DNA of 16,453 nt from positions 1-16,453 of the forward strand of contig CAZKOT010000029.1 in the NCBI GenBank assembly GCA_964554475.1. The letters run 5' to 3'. The position numbers and the translations under genes are program-made. Shown here one piece after another: positions 1-8,463 of this stretch. Within the stretch, counting starts at the first letter, position 1. Each line of letters starts with the position of its first letter. Below the pieces are notes generated by a model. That model searched no databases and was not told where the DNA came from. It saw only the letters and a program-made list of their open reading frames with translations. The DNA is from CAJKWP01 sp964554475. GTDB lineage: Bacteria; Bacillota; Clostridia; Christensenellales; UBA1242.

Positions 1-1212
1 TCTATTGCATATTTAGCAACATATTTACTCTTTAATGGTTTAAATCCAAATTTATCTCAACAAATATATAATATTTTAGGAATACCAATTCAAAATCCCC
101 CAGCACCCCCTGCACCTCCTGCACCTGCACCTCAAAACCCCGATCAGCAAAACCCTGATCAACAAAATCCTCAAAATCCTGATCAACAAAATCCTCAACA
201 ACTAAATGCGGAAAATCAAAAACTAAATAAAGACAGCGAAGGTCCGCCAGCGCCAGCACCAAAAGAAAAAAGAAAAACCGAAGAAATTGACCTCTTGCCA
301 GTTGCAAAAATGTTTGGTCTATTATTCTTTATGTTTAGTTTTTTAACAGGTTTTGGAGGAATTTTAGGTCTTATTATTGGTTTAGGATTAAGTTCTGCAG
401 AATTTTCCAATCCAAATTGGAAAGTCGGCGGGTATGAAATTGATGATGTAAAAAGCGGTGGTAAAAGTGGAGGATTGGGCTTTTTTGGTAAACGTGCTCA
501 AGAAAAATTTTTAGAAATACTTAATAGCAAGAAAAACGAATGGATTGAGAGTCATGCAAACGATCACGCTTTTATCGAAGATTATTTAAAAGAACAGAGT
601 GAAAAACTGCGAAAAATGCAAGCCTATTATGAAAACTATAATGCAAAATATGGTGCAACTCAAGCGGATAATCTTACACAACTTCAAGAAGAAATTAGAA
701 AAATGGAAGAGGCACACACAGAAATAACAGGAATGAACATATCAGTTTCTCAACTTGCTCATGACAAAATTTTTGAAGTTTTAAAATCAGCGGCAAAAGA
801 CAATAAAATTGCAAAAAATTCCCTTGAAGAAACAATGGAGCAAATCAATGGTTCTATTGAAAATGCCCAATCTGAATTAAATGAATTAACTATTAAAGAA
901 GAAGAAGCAATTGGCAATATCCATCCTAGAGCTAATTCGACTGTTGCTGAACATGTTCGATTTGAAAAAGAATTAATGGATGTTAAACTAAGAACTTTCA
1001 AAACAATGCTAAAAAAACTTATAGTGGAATTTCAAGGTTTAAACTTACCTGTTGATTTTGGTCAAATTAATATTGAAATTGAAAAACTAATTGCGGAAAA
1101 ATCTAAATCAGCAACTGAATTTAAAAATGCACTTTCAAATGCACTAACACTTATGCAAAACATAAAAGCAGCTGCAACCGACAATTCGCCAGGATTTGAT
1201 TTAGTGCCATAA
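1..1212 (+). CDS. Membrane protein with Pro/Gln-rich linker and long coiled coil (5' end missing)
   Basis: The frame is open from the first base, so the gene begins upstream; 403 residues are visible. Residues 1-14 look like the end of a hydrophobic helix. Residues 34-67 are a low-complexity linker, first Pro/Ala then tandem NPDQQ units. Residues 104-130 are a strong transmembrane segment rich in Phe, Leu and Gly, followed by a Gly/Lys-rich hinge and a long Lys/Glu-rich helical region (about 165-385) that should form coiled coil. I do not recognise a family and see no catalytic motif. The internal TTG at 295 is not a credible start: it has no ribosome site, and the upstream part reads as continuous protein. 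The gene ends at a strong terminator. It could be a cell-envelope scaffold or an uncharacterised membrane protein; function unknown. Confidence 0.8.
   Translation, partial: SIAYLATYLLFNGLNPNLSQQIYNILGIPIQNPPAPPAPPAPAPQNPDQQNPDQQNPQNPDQQNPQQLNAENQKLNKDSEGPPAPAPKEKRKTEEIDLLPVAKMFGLLFFMFSFLTGFGGILGLIIGLGLSSAEFSNPNWKVGGYEIDDVKSGGKSGGLGFFGKRAQEKFLEILNSKKNEWIESHANDHAFIEDYLKEQSEKLRKMQAYYENYNAKYGATQADNLTQLQEEIRKMEEAHTEITGMNISVSQLAHDKIFEVLKSAAKDNKIAKNSLEETMEQINGSIENAQSELNELTIKEEEAIGNIHPRANSTVAEHVRFEKELMDVKLRTFKTMLKKLIVEFQGLNLPVDFGQINIEIEKLIAEKSKSATEFKNALSNALTLMQNIKAAATDNSPGFDLVP
133..201 (+). repeat. In-frame NPDQQ tandem repeat in a protein linker
   Basis: About three imperfect copies of a Gln-Asn-Pro-Asp-Gln unit (codons CAA AAY CCN GAT CAR) lie between the Pro/Ala run and the transmembrane segment of the truncated gene. 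The unit is in frame, so changes in copy number would alter linker length without breaking the protein. Confidence 0.7.
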
Positions 1213-1238
1213 AAAATACCCTTTGGGTATTTTTTTTG
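1211..1238 (+). terminator. Rho-independent terminator of the partial membrane protein gene
   Basis: Arms AAAAAATACCC and GGGTATTTTTT around a TTT loop, followed by a T run, overlapping the TAA stop of the upstream gene. The A-rich 5' arm makes it potentially active on both strands. Confidence 0.9.
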
Positions 1239-1373
1239 CTATTTTTTTTGTTTACTTGCTCTGATTATTTTTAGCTATTTCTTTGTAAAATACTTGTTTG
1301 AAGAAATGTTTTTCATCAATTTAATGCAAACCAAGAACTGACCAAATCGCCATCCTTTAATTTTTCATTAAAT

Positions 1374-1402
1374 AAAAAAAATACCCAAACGGGTATTTTT
1401 TA
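1374..1402 (-). terminator. Rho-independent terminator of the zinc-ribbon gene
   Basis: On the minus strand the arms AAAAATACCC and GGGTATTTTT enclose a GTTT loop and run into T residues, directly after the stop codon of the small minus-strand gene. The arms are nearly identical to those of the terminator at 1211-1238, which faces it. Confidence 0.9.
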
Positions 1403-1403
1403 T

Positions 1404-1559
1404 TTAGCGGTTTCCGCGTCTTTGCTTATTTGCTCTACGGCAATCTGCACAACGTGAAGGTTTATTTTCAAAGCCTTTTTCTTTATAGAATGCTTGTTCG
1501 CCTTCGGTAAAAAGAAATTCTTTTCCGCAGTCTTTGCAAACTAAGGTTTCCTCAGCCAT
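1404..1559 (-). CDS. Small zinc-ribbon protein (zf-trcl type)
   Basis: A complete 51-residue gene. The protein has two zinc-knuckle pairs, Cys8-x2-Cys11 and Cys37-x2-Cys40. Between them is the signature FTEGEQAFYKEKGF (residues 17-30), then a Pro-x-Arg-Cys motif and a very basic C-terminus (RRANKQRRGNR). This matches the 'probable zinc-ribbon domain' family common in Clostridia and related Bacillota; its members are usually 50-100 residues and their role is not settled (nucleic-acid binding has been proposed from the basic tail). The start is an ATG preceded by AAAGGAGAG at ideal spacing. It has its own perfect promoter and a terminator, so it is monocistronic. The family call is confident, the function is not. 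Confidence 0.93.
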   Translation of the reverse strand: MAEETLVCKDCGKEFLFTEGEQAFYKEKGFENKPSRCADCRRANKQRRGNR

Positions 1560-1944
1560 TTTACTCTCCTTTTAAAGTTCGATAAAGAAAAACAGCCAAT
1601 TTTTTGAAATTTAATAGGGAATTTTCTTTATGTTTCTTTTGATTTAATAAAATTATATATATTTTTTTATGTTTTGTCAATAAGAATGTGCAAAAAAAAC
1701 TACAAAAGTTACAATTGATATTATTTTTTTTATTTTTTTAGTTTTTATTCTTTAAAATTGATTTTTTTATTTGTATTTAAAAAGTATTCTCAAATTCTTA
1801 ATCCTTAATAACGTAATTATAAAAAAAACAATTTCACTTTTTTTGTCATTTTAATTAATAAGCAAATTAGTTTGCTCGTTTCATTTTGTTTTTCTATAAA
1901 TCAGGATTTGCTAAATTAAGCATTTTCATTTTTTCACTAATTGA
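1560..1944. other. AT-rich intergenic region
   Basis: No gene is visible on either strand. It holds the leader and promoter of the zinc-ribbon gene (to 1680), long T/A tracts, and one small hairpin at 1861-1876 (AGCAAA-TTAG-TTTGCT). The hairpin lies about 70 nt past the stop of the cation transporter but has only a broken T/A tract after it, so it is at best a weak terminator for that gene. Confidence 0.6.
1652..1680 (-). promoter_or_regulatory. Consensus sigma-A promoter of the zinc-ribbon gene
   Basis: On the minus strand there is TTGACA (1675-1680), a 17-base spacer and TATAAT (1652-1657): a perfect match at ideal spacing. Transcription would start near 1645, giving a leader of about 85 nt before the ATG. 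Confidence 0.9.
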
Positions 1945-2868
1945 TTAATCAATGGATTTAGAATTTACCTTTTGCCTATTTCCTTCTGTTATATTTTCTG
2001 CATCCGTTTCATGTATTTTATTAAAACACTTATCCGACTCCCCTTCTAATTCAATGGTTAAATGATTAACTTTAAAGTTTTCAGATTTTTTTCTTATTAT
2101 CTCTTTTATTTCATTCCATTTACTGCTTGTGTTAGGTTGAATTGTCACATGCAATGTTCCAATTAGATTAATGCCGTCAAGTGTCCAAATGTGCACATGA
2201 TGAACATCACAAATTTCAGGAATCGCCCTAATTGCACATTTATATTGTTTCATCTTAAAATTTTTTGGAGTCTTTTCAAGTAAAACAGAAAAAACAGAAA
2301 TAAGATTTCGAATAACTTCCACAATAATATAAGCCGCAACGCAAAGAGATAAAATCGGGTCAATAAGCGGGATATTGAAAAAATGTATTACAATTCCACT
2401 TATTAAAACAACAACCCAAGTTAAAACATCCTCAAGCATATGAATATTAATTGATTTCTCATTTAAATGCTTTGTTCGTAAAGTAATGTATGCAGCTGTG
2501 CCGTTAACAACAATTCCAAAAACTGATAAAATTATTAACCATAAAGCTTGAACGGGTTCGGGTTGAATTATTCTTTCAATTGCACTATAAACAATATATC
2601 CTGTTGAAGCAAGAAGAAAAAGTGATGTTAAAAGTGCACTAATGACTGAATATCGAATATATCCATACGTATAAACATCATTTTCACTTTTCTGTGCTTT
2701 TCGCTCAAACAAAAATGAAAGACCAATTGAAAGACTATCGCCAAAATCATGAAAAGCATCTGAAAGAATAGTAATACTATTACTAAAAAAACCTCCAACA
2801 AATTCAATTGCGGAAAAAATAAGATTTAAAACGAAAGCAAGTAATATATTTCTTTGCTGTTTTTTCAT
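1945..2868 (-). CDS. Cation diffusion facilitator, zinc-type metal/proton antiporter
   Basis: A 307-residue CDF transporter, full length for the CzcD/ZitB branch, expected to export Zn2+ (possibly also Co2+ or Cd2+) in exchange for protons at the cytoplasmic membrane. Six hydrophobic helices lie within residues 8-198. The transport site is visible as HxxxD pairs in helix II (His40-Asp44, in DAFHDFGDS) and helix V (His143-Asp147, in HMLEDVLT); the His/Asp pattern favours zinc over manganese or iron. The YGYIRYSV loop after helix II is typical. The cytoplasmic domain (about 205-285) carries the DVHHVHIWTL motif and His240, which normally bind regulatory zinc at the dimer interface. The last 30 residues are polar and unconserved. 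The ATG is preceded by AAAAGGT. Unlinked in transcription to the zinc-ribbon gene, which has its own promoter. Confidence 0.95.
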   Translation of the reverse strand: MKKQQRNILLAFVLNLIFSAIEFVGGFFSNSITILSDAFHDFGDSLSIGLSFLFERKAQKSENDVYTYGYIRYSVISALLTSLFLLASTGYIVYSAIERIIQPEPVQALWLIILSVFGIVVNGTAAYITLRTKHLNEKSINIHMLEDVLTWVVVLISGIVIHFFNIPLIDPILSLCVAAYIIVEVIRNLISVFSVLLEKTPKNFKMKQYKCAIRAIPEICDVHHVHIWTLDGINLIGTLHVTIQPNTSSKWNEIKEIIRKKSENFKVNHLTIELEGESDKCFNKIHETDAENITEGNRQKVNSKSID

Positions 2869-2934
2869 ATTTACCTTTTATATTTAAAACATAATTTCAA
2901 AAACTTTTTACAAATTAATATATGCATATTTCAT

Positions 2935-2965
2935 ATTATATCATAACAAACAAAAAAATGTTCAA
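2935..2965 (-). promoter_or_regulatory. Extended -10 promoter of the CDF gene
   Basis: On the minus strand a TATAAT box (2935-2940) is preceded by TGA, giving an extended -10. A weaker TTGAAC (2960-2965) lies 19 bases upstream. Transcription would start near 2928, about 60 nt before the ATG. Confidence 0.65.
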
Positions 2966-3005
2966 AAAAACTAATACAAATATTCTTTCTCTATTAATCT
3001 TTAAA

Positions 3006-3060
3006 ACCTAATCTTTCTAATCCCTCTACAATTTTTTTGTTTAGATTTAGAAAATTAGGT
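3006..3060. other. Long imperfect hairpin between two divergent promoters
   Basis: ACCTAAT plus TTTCTAA on the left (3006-3020, one bulged C) pairs with TTAGAAA plus ATTAGGT on the right (3047-3060): 14 base pairs around a 26-nt loop. On the plus strand it is followed by ATTTTTTTATTATTTT, as in a terminator, but no plus-strand gene precedes it. It lies upstream of both neighbouring promoters. Confidence 0.6.
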
Positions 3061-3092
3061 ATTTTTTTATTATTTTAAAAAACAACTTGTAA

Positions 3093-3121
3093 TTGACAAA
3101 ATTGAAATATTTTTGTAATAT
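3093..3121 (+). promoter_or_regulatory. Sigma-A promoter of the Ig-like membrane protein gene
   Basis: TTGACA (3093-3098), a 17-base spacer and TAATAT (3116-3121). Transcription should begin near 3128, leaving a leader of only about 30 nt. Confidence 0.82.
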
Positions 3122-3156
3122 GAAACTGTTTTATATATGAAAAAAGTTTGGTAAAT

Positions 3157-5481
3157 ATGATAGAAAAACAAAATAAAGATAAATATAAAACGGTCGTAAA
3201 AGCACCAATTAAAACAATTGTTACAAAAATTGTAATTATGATTGTTTCTCTTTTGGTTTTAGCAGCGGCTTGTGTTTTAACTTATTTTTATATATACACG
3301 GCAGATAAAAACTTTGCTATTGAAAATATAGCAATTCATGTTAATGATGCTTACATTAATGAAAGTATTGAAAAAGAATTTACTGCAGAAGATTTTACTT
3401 TAAGTCTTGTTATAAATAATGGAAAAAATGATAATTTTAAAAAACCTTTAATTGAGTGGTCAATTATAGGTAACGATTTAAACTGTGAAATTGACAATAA
3501 TGGAAATTTTAAAATTGGTGATACTCTTGGAACAGTAACTATTCAAGTTAAAGTGATTAGTCAAAATGAAATGTCAAAAGAAATCACAGTTAACATTTTT
3601 GCAAGTAATGATTTAGAATTAGAAAGTCTTGAAGCAATAATTTCTGAAAGTGGTTTAAATTTTATTGAAGGGCAAAGCTTCTCGTATAATGAAGTTGAAA
3701 TCTTATTACATTTTTTAAATCAATCTAAAACAGTTTTTTCTAATGATTATACTTTTTCCCAAGAGCCTTTAACTATACTTGATAATGTTATCACTATTTC
3801 TTATTTACATGCTGGAATTACGAAAACAACAACAATTCCCATTACAGTAATTCCAAAATCATTGAAAAGTATTGAAGTATTAAATGAACCAAAAACACAT
3901 TATGTTGAGGGTGAGTATTTCGATAGGACAGGTCTGGTTGTTGTTGCAAATTATGAATATATTTTTGGTGTTGAGATAATAAATTATACAATAGCAAATG
4001 ATGATATTCTTTTAAATCCGTTAATTGCATATTTTACAATTTCATATACAGAAAATGGTGTTACCGAAACAGTTATACTTCCAATTACTGTTTCTCAAAA
4101 AGAGTTACAAGACATTACACTTGACATTTCCAATGTTAAAAAACAATACACACAGGGCGAACTTTTTGACCCTGTTGGTCTTATTGTAACTGTTCATTAT
4201 CAAGTTTTTAGTCAAATAATAATTAATTATCTAATTGATAAAACAAGTTGGCTAATTTCAACCGATAATGAAATTGTTATTTCGTATACTGAAAATGAAA
4301 AAACAATATCTAAAACTATTCCTATAACTGTTTATGCTCCTTACAGCACTCTTCGAACTGTTCAATTTGAAAACCCATTTGATGCATCATTATCATGGAA
4401 TTACTCTTATCGAACTGATGATGGCGAAATTGTTAGTGAAAACACCGAATTTGAAGATTACGAAGGTGTTGAGTATGAACCTGAAACTGGAATTTATTGC
4501 ATTCCAGTTGGAGCAACAGTAACCTTATCTATAGTTAATCCAACTATAAATGCATTTGTTTTTAATGGCATAACACATGAGATTAATTATCCCGAAAAAA
4601 CACTAGATTTTGAACTGCAAGACGGCACAATTCCTTTAATAATTTCATTTGAAAAATCATTAGGTGAAAAAATTACTGTTCGATTTGAAAACGGAGTTTA
4701 TGGTCAAAAATGGGCTTTCGTTTATCCACCAGATTGGAATGAACCGATGAGAGCAAGCGACCTTGAGCAGTTGTCTCAAATTTATGAAGAAACAGAAGAT
4801 TATTATTTTTTGTTTACAATCAATGGTGAAGAAAAAACTTTTAGTGAACTTGCTGTAACTGATATAACTGAAAATATTTTTATTAATGTTTCTCAAATAG
4901 AGAGACCTGAATTTGACGAAACGATATCAATTAATATTGAATATTATAATGATATTTTAATTCAAGTTGTGCTTAATCAAAACGATGAAAACACTCTTTC
5001 ACTATTACCTCAATTTGAAAGAATAGGATATTCATTTGATGGCTTTTCGTCCTTGCAAACTGGCGGAATAATTTTTGATGAAACATCATTTGCAAATTGG
5101 TTGGCGACATCTTTTGATAATATGACAATTTATGCTTATTACACTTTTAATGCTATCTCACAATCGGGAAATTTTATTGGAACATGGCAATATGAAGAAA
5201 TTATTGATGAAATAGTTTATGGTTTAACAATAACATTTAATTCTAACGGAACCTATAATTATATTTCAACAGTTAACGGAATTGATAATTGCAATTTTAG
5301 TGGGATTTTTGAAGAAATCGATAATGTAATTAATATTTTAAGTATTGAAACCAGTGCAGAATATTTGTTTGTTAACCCAACTGATTTTGAAATAACATTC
5401 AATATTAACACCCTTAATCTTACAATCTTTATTGTAAACGATTTCATTGTTACTTCATGGCAAATTAGTATTACGATTTAG
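3157..5481 (+). CDS. Membrane-anchored surface protein with tandem Ig-like domains
   Basis: A 774-residue protein. A basic cytoplasmic tail (1-20) precedes one transmembrane helix (about 21-47) with no clear cleavage site, so it is probably a signal anchor with the rest outside. Residues 52-148 look Ig-like (Big_2 type). Three tandem repeats follow at about 156-232, 236-312 and 316-392, each with a Y-x-x-G-E/Q-x-F motif early on and ending ISYTENG/E ... TIPITV, as in Big_3 domains. Residues 605-663 resemble a degenerate InlB B (Listeria-Bacteroides) repeat with YSFDGF and TIYAYYT. The C-terminal 100 residues begin GTW and hold LTITFNSNGTY, suggesting a small beta-barrel or lipocalin-like domain (tentative). 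There is no LPxTG sorting signal. I chose the ATG at 3157 over the TTG at 3148: its GGTAAAT spacing matches that of the CDF gene, though both ribosome sites are weak. Likely an adhesin or envelope protein. Confidence 0.88.
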   Translation: MIEKQNKDKYKTVVKAPIKTIVTKIVIMIVSLLVLAAACVLTYFYIYTADKNFAIENIAIHVNDAYINESIEKEFTAEDFTLSLVINNGKNDNFKKPLIEWSIIGNDLNCEIDNNGNFKIGDTLGTVTIQVKVISQNEMSKEITVNIFASNDLELESLEAIISESGLNFIEGQSFSYNEVEILLHFLNQSKTVFSNDYTFSQEPLTILDNVITISYLHAGITKTTTIPITVIPKSLKSIEVLNEPKTHYVEGEYFDRTGLVVVANYEYIFGVEIINYTIANDDILLNPLIAYFTISYTENGVTETVILPITVSQKELQDITLDISNVKKQYTQGELFDPVGLIVTVHYQVFSQIIINYLIDKTSWLISTDNEIVISYTENEKTISKTIPITVYAPYSTLRTVQFENPFDASLSWNYSYRTDDGEIVSENTEFEDYEGVEYEPETGIYCIPVGATVTLSIVNPTINAFVFNGITHEINYPEKTLDFELQDGTIPLIISFEKSLGEKITVRFENGVYGQKWAFVYPPDWNEPMRASDLEQLSQIYEETEDYYFLFTINGEEKTFSELAVTDITENIFINVSQIERPEFDETISINIEYYNDILIQVVLNQNDENTLSLLPQFERIGYSFDGFSSLQTGGIIFDETSFANWLATSFDNMTIYAYYTFNAISQSGNFIGTWQYEEIIDEIVYGLTITFNSNGTYNYISTVNGIDNCNFSGIFEEIDNVINILSIETSAEYLFVNPTDFEITFNINTLNLTIFIVNDFIVTSWQISITI

Positions 5482-5502
5482 CAAATTTTTACAAAATTAT
5501 AC

Positions 5503-5531
5503 TTGACAGTTTTTCTATTCTATTATATAAT
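5503..5531 (+). promoter_or_regulatory. Perfect consensus promoter of the toxin operon
   Basis: TTGACA (5503-5508), exactly 17 bases, TATAAT (5526-5531). It lies 21 bases after the previous stop codon, with no terminator between. The start point should be near 5538, giving a leader of about 60 nt. No other convincing promoter is seen before the downstream surface protein and immunity genes, so this probably drives them all. Confidence 0.92.
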
Positions 5532-5597
5532 TTTATCAGTAAGTAATTTTTTTGTAAGTTCAAGAGAAAAAGAGAATTTTCACATAAAGGAGTTTTT

Positions 5598-8453
5598 ATG
5601 TTGAAAAGAAAGAGGAATTTAATAACGATTTTATGCCTATTGTTTTGTAGTGCTATAATATTATCCTCACAATTTTTTGCTCAAAAAACTTTTGCTCGCA
5701 GTGATTATGAATTTGAATATGTTACAATCAAAAGCGTTCAACTCTCAAGGGATATAGAGACTATATTATATGAAAGTGATGAAGAACAACTAAATATTAC
5801 AACCACCCCAAGTTATGCAATTAAAACCGCAAAGAACATTTCTTTTGAAATAACGCAAGGCAATCATCTTGCGAGTATAAGTTCCAGCGGTTTTTTTGTT
5901 GTCAATGAAAAAATTGCTATTGGTGGCGAAGTGATTGTTAAAGCAACTATTGATAATATTATTTCAAATCTTCTTACAATAACAATTGAAAAATCTCCAG
6001 AGATAGATTTCATAGCTCCCACTTTTATATCTATTTCTAATAAACAACCAACAACAAGAGTTGATGAAAATTCAGTTTTTAAAGTAACAGATTTAATTTC
6101 AACGATTATTGAGCCATCTACATGTAGTATAACTGAGCCAACATCTTACACATTAGCTAGTGGTTTTGATTATGTTGATTTCGATGGTAGTAAAATTTAT
6201 GTTAAAAAAAATTTACCTGCAGGTGAACTTTCTTTTTCATTAAAAGCAAATGCTTTTGAAGTGAGCAGTGAACCTATTTCATTTAATATTTATAAACCAG
6301 TAAAAAGTCTTACATTCACAGCAAATAATTTTAGTCCTATGTCAAAAAAAGATATAGGTGACAGTGTTGATTTAATAGCAGTTGTTAATCCCGAGGCAAC
6401 AGTTCAAACTCCAGTAATTAGAGTTATAGAAGGAGCAGATTTAATTAATGGAAATTACATCAACGGAGATGAAATTCCATCAAACTTTAACATTAAAAAA
6501 AATCTTGCTGGCATAATTGGCAGTAACAAGTCAATCAAAATTCAGGCAGAAATAGAACAAAATGGAATAATTGAAAAAATTGAGCCTCTTTGTATTTTGC
6601 AAGATGAACTTAGAGTTGAAAAAAAAATTGAAGTTTATATTCCTGTTGAAGAATTTCAATTAACTTCAAGAAATATCGTTGAAACAACTAACTATATTGA
6701 CAGAGGCGAAACTGAAGAAATTTTCTTTGGAAACATTACTCAAAATGCTGATTATCTTTCGTGGGAAGTAACACAGGTCAAAATTAATAATATCGTTGAT
6801 GCAACTAATCAAGTAGAAATTTGTGAACAAAGCATGACTGTTAAAGTTCCAAAAACAATGTCGGCTGGAACAAAAATTACTGTAGCTTTCCGCTCTTGTG
6901 ATAGATTGGGAAATGATTTTGAATCTGAATTTTTTGTGGCTCCTATGACTGATAATGAGAAAAATTTATTCACTTATACTTATAGTAAAGACAGTAATAA
7001 TTATTCAATAAATCAAACAAATCCGCAATTGTGGGCTGGGAAATCAACTACTATTGAATTATTAATAAACGGTTTGCCGATTTCAGAATTTGGAATTACC
7101 GACTACACAATAAAAATTCAAAGTGGCTCTGCTACTGCACTTAATCATACTTTAACAGCTAATTCAAGTGCTAATGGTAAAACAAGTATTCAATTTATTG
7201 CTGAAGTAATTGATGGAAGTTTTACCTATTCATTACCAATTGGAAGTATCGAAGTTTTCAGACCTATGAGTGGAGATATTGGCTTTTTAAATTCAAATAT
7301 TGTGGAGAGGCAAACTCAATTAAGTATTCGTGGAATTACTGCAAATGATGTTTCAAAAATGAATCAATATAATGATTTAACAAGACAAATAGATGCATTA
7401 TGGGCAGAATCTTGCAGTTTACCATGGTATGAAATAGGAAGAAAATTAGACCTTGCTATACAAATTGAATCATTAAAATGGCAAAGAAGCTTTTTAAATA
7501 CTCCAATTCAAGTTCTTTCTGACCTTGATTCTATTTTGTGGGATTCAAATGCAACATATAATTTGTCAGATTTAAAGTTTGATTCTGTAATAGATGATAA
7601 TCACATTTCTGGCGGAACAAGCATTACTAATAACGGAATTTTAAGCATTAATTCAATTTCAGTTTCTCCAATATTAACAATAAGATATTCATGTATGCAA
7701 AACTATAATGAACACACCATTGTATATCAGGGCGAGCATAGACAAGAATTAATTAAATCTTTGACGTTAGATAATGGAAGTAATGAAGATATGACTATTG
7801 CAGTAAATGGATTTGATGGGGTTATTAAACCAAAATTTACAAACTGTGCTTTTGTTGGATATTTTCAAAATTCCGATGGAACAGGAAAGCAATATTTTGA
7901 TTATAATAAGAAATTTTCTGATATTTTTACACGAAGAACTTCTGAACCGTTTACTTCTAACATGTCATCAAGAATTTATGCTAAATGGATTCAAAACACC
8001 CAAACATTGACTTTACTTCAAGAGAAAGAGAATGATGAGACATATTGTGTTCAGGAAACCCTTGTTACAAGTGATTATAACGGTTGGCAAGCGGTAACTT
8101 TAAATTTTGAAAAATTAGAAGACATGGGTTATACAACTGTCACTTTAACATGGGATATATCACTGACAAATGAGCAATGGGAAACATGGTTTATTTGGCT
8201 TATTGATTCTGGAACTGCTGAAATTGCCATTGCACTTGAATATAGCACCTCCGATGATGGAACACCTGATGGAAGTATTTATTATGACAATGACACTGGT
8301 TGGGGCGTTGGTTGGGAAACGCATACCCTTACATTTGAATTACCTATTAATGGAATCGCTCAAAACTGGCTTTTTAGAGCAAAATTTTGGGATTCAAGTA
8401 AAGATGAAAAATATTATATTGATTGGAGTAATTTAAAAATTTCAGTTAGTTAA
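5598..8453 (+). CDS. Secreted Ig-like/InlB-repeat protein, first gene of the toxin operon
   Basis: A 951-residue protein starting at an ATG with AAAGGAG five bases upstream. It has a clear Sec signal peptide: a basic MLKRKR start, a hydrophobic core (8-25) and probable cleavage after TFA (residue 33). There is no lipobox. Residues 43-135 and about 235-335 look like Ig-like (Big_2-like) beta domains. Residues 735-797 form an InlB B/Listeria-Bacteroides repeat, with FVGYF early and the terminal RIYAKW. The last 145 residues (about 805-951) are Trp- and Tyr-rich and beta-stranded, resembling a jelly-roll carbohydrate-binding module (tentative). There is no transmembrane anchor or LPxTG signal at the C-terminus, so it is either secreted or held by binding the wall. 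It ends 10 nt before the large toxin-like gene and shares its transcript, which suggests a partner or adhesin role. No catalytic motif recognised. Confidence 0.9.
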   Translation: MLKRKRNLITILCLLFCSAIILSSQFFAQKTFARSDYEFEYVTIKSVQLSRDIETILYESDEEQLNITTTPSYAIKTAKNISFEITQGNHLASISSSGFFVVNEKIAIGGEVIVKATIDNIISNLLTITIEKSPEIDFIAPTFISISNKQPTTRVDENSVFKVTDLISTIIEPSTCSITEPTSYTLASGFDYVDFDGSKIYVKKNLPAGELSFSLKANAFEVSSEPISFNIYKPVKSLTFTANNFSPMSKKDIGDSVDLIAVVNPEATVQTPVIRVIEGADLINGNYINGDEIPSNFNIKKNLAGIIGSNKSIKIQAEIEQNGIIEKIEPLCILQDELRVEKKIEVYIPVEEFQLTSRNIVETTNYIDRGETEEIFFGNITQNADYLSWEVTQVKINNIVDATNQVEICEQSMTVKVPKTMSAGTKITVAFRSCDRLGNDFESEFFVAPMTDNEKNLFTYTYSKDSNNYSINQTNPQLWAGKSTTIELLINGLPISEFGITDYTIKIQSGSATALNHTLTANSSANGKTSIQFIAEVIDGSFTYSLPIGSIEVFRPMSGDIGFLNSNIVERQTQLSIRGITANDVSKMNQYNDLTRQIDALWAESCSLPWYEIGRKLDLAIQIESLKWQRSFLNTPIQVLSDLDSILWDSNATYNLSDLKFDSVIDDNHISGGTSITNNGILSINSISVSPILTIRYSCMQNYNEHTIVYQGEHRQELIKSLTLDNGSNEDMTIAVNGFDGVIKPKFTNCAFVGYFQNSDGTGKQYFDYNKKFSDIFTRRTSEPFTSNMSSRIYAKWIQNTQTLTLLQEKENDETYCVQETLVTSDYNGWQAVTLNFEKLEDMGYTTVTLTWDISLTNEQWETWFIWLIDSGTAEIAIALEYSTSDDGTPDGSIYYDNDTGWGVGWETHTLTFELPINGIAQNWLFRAKFWDSSKDEKYYIDWSNLKISVS

Positions 8454-8463
8454 AAGAGGAACG

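Noticed and set aside
32..307. Minus-strand ORF rich in Phe, Val, Asp and Gln
   Set aside because: It is the complement of the Pro/Gln repeat region of the real plus-strand gene and has no start context.
3148..3156. TTG start for the Ig-like membrane protein
   Set aside because: The ATG three codons later is a better initiator and its spacing to GGTAAAT matches the CDF gene.
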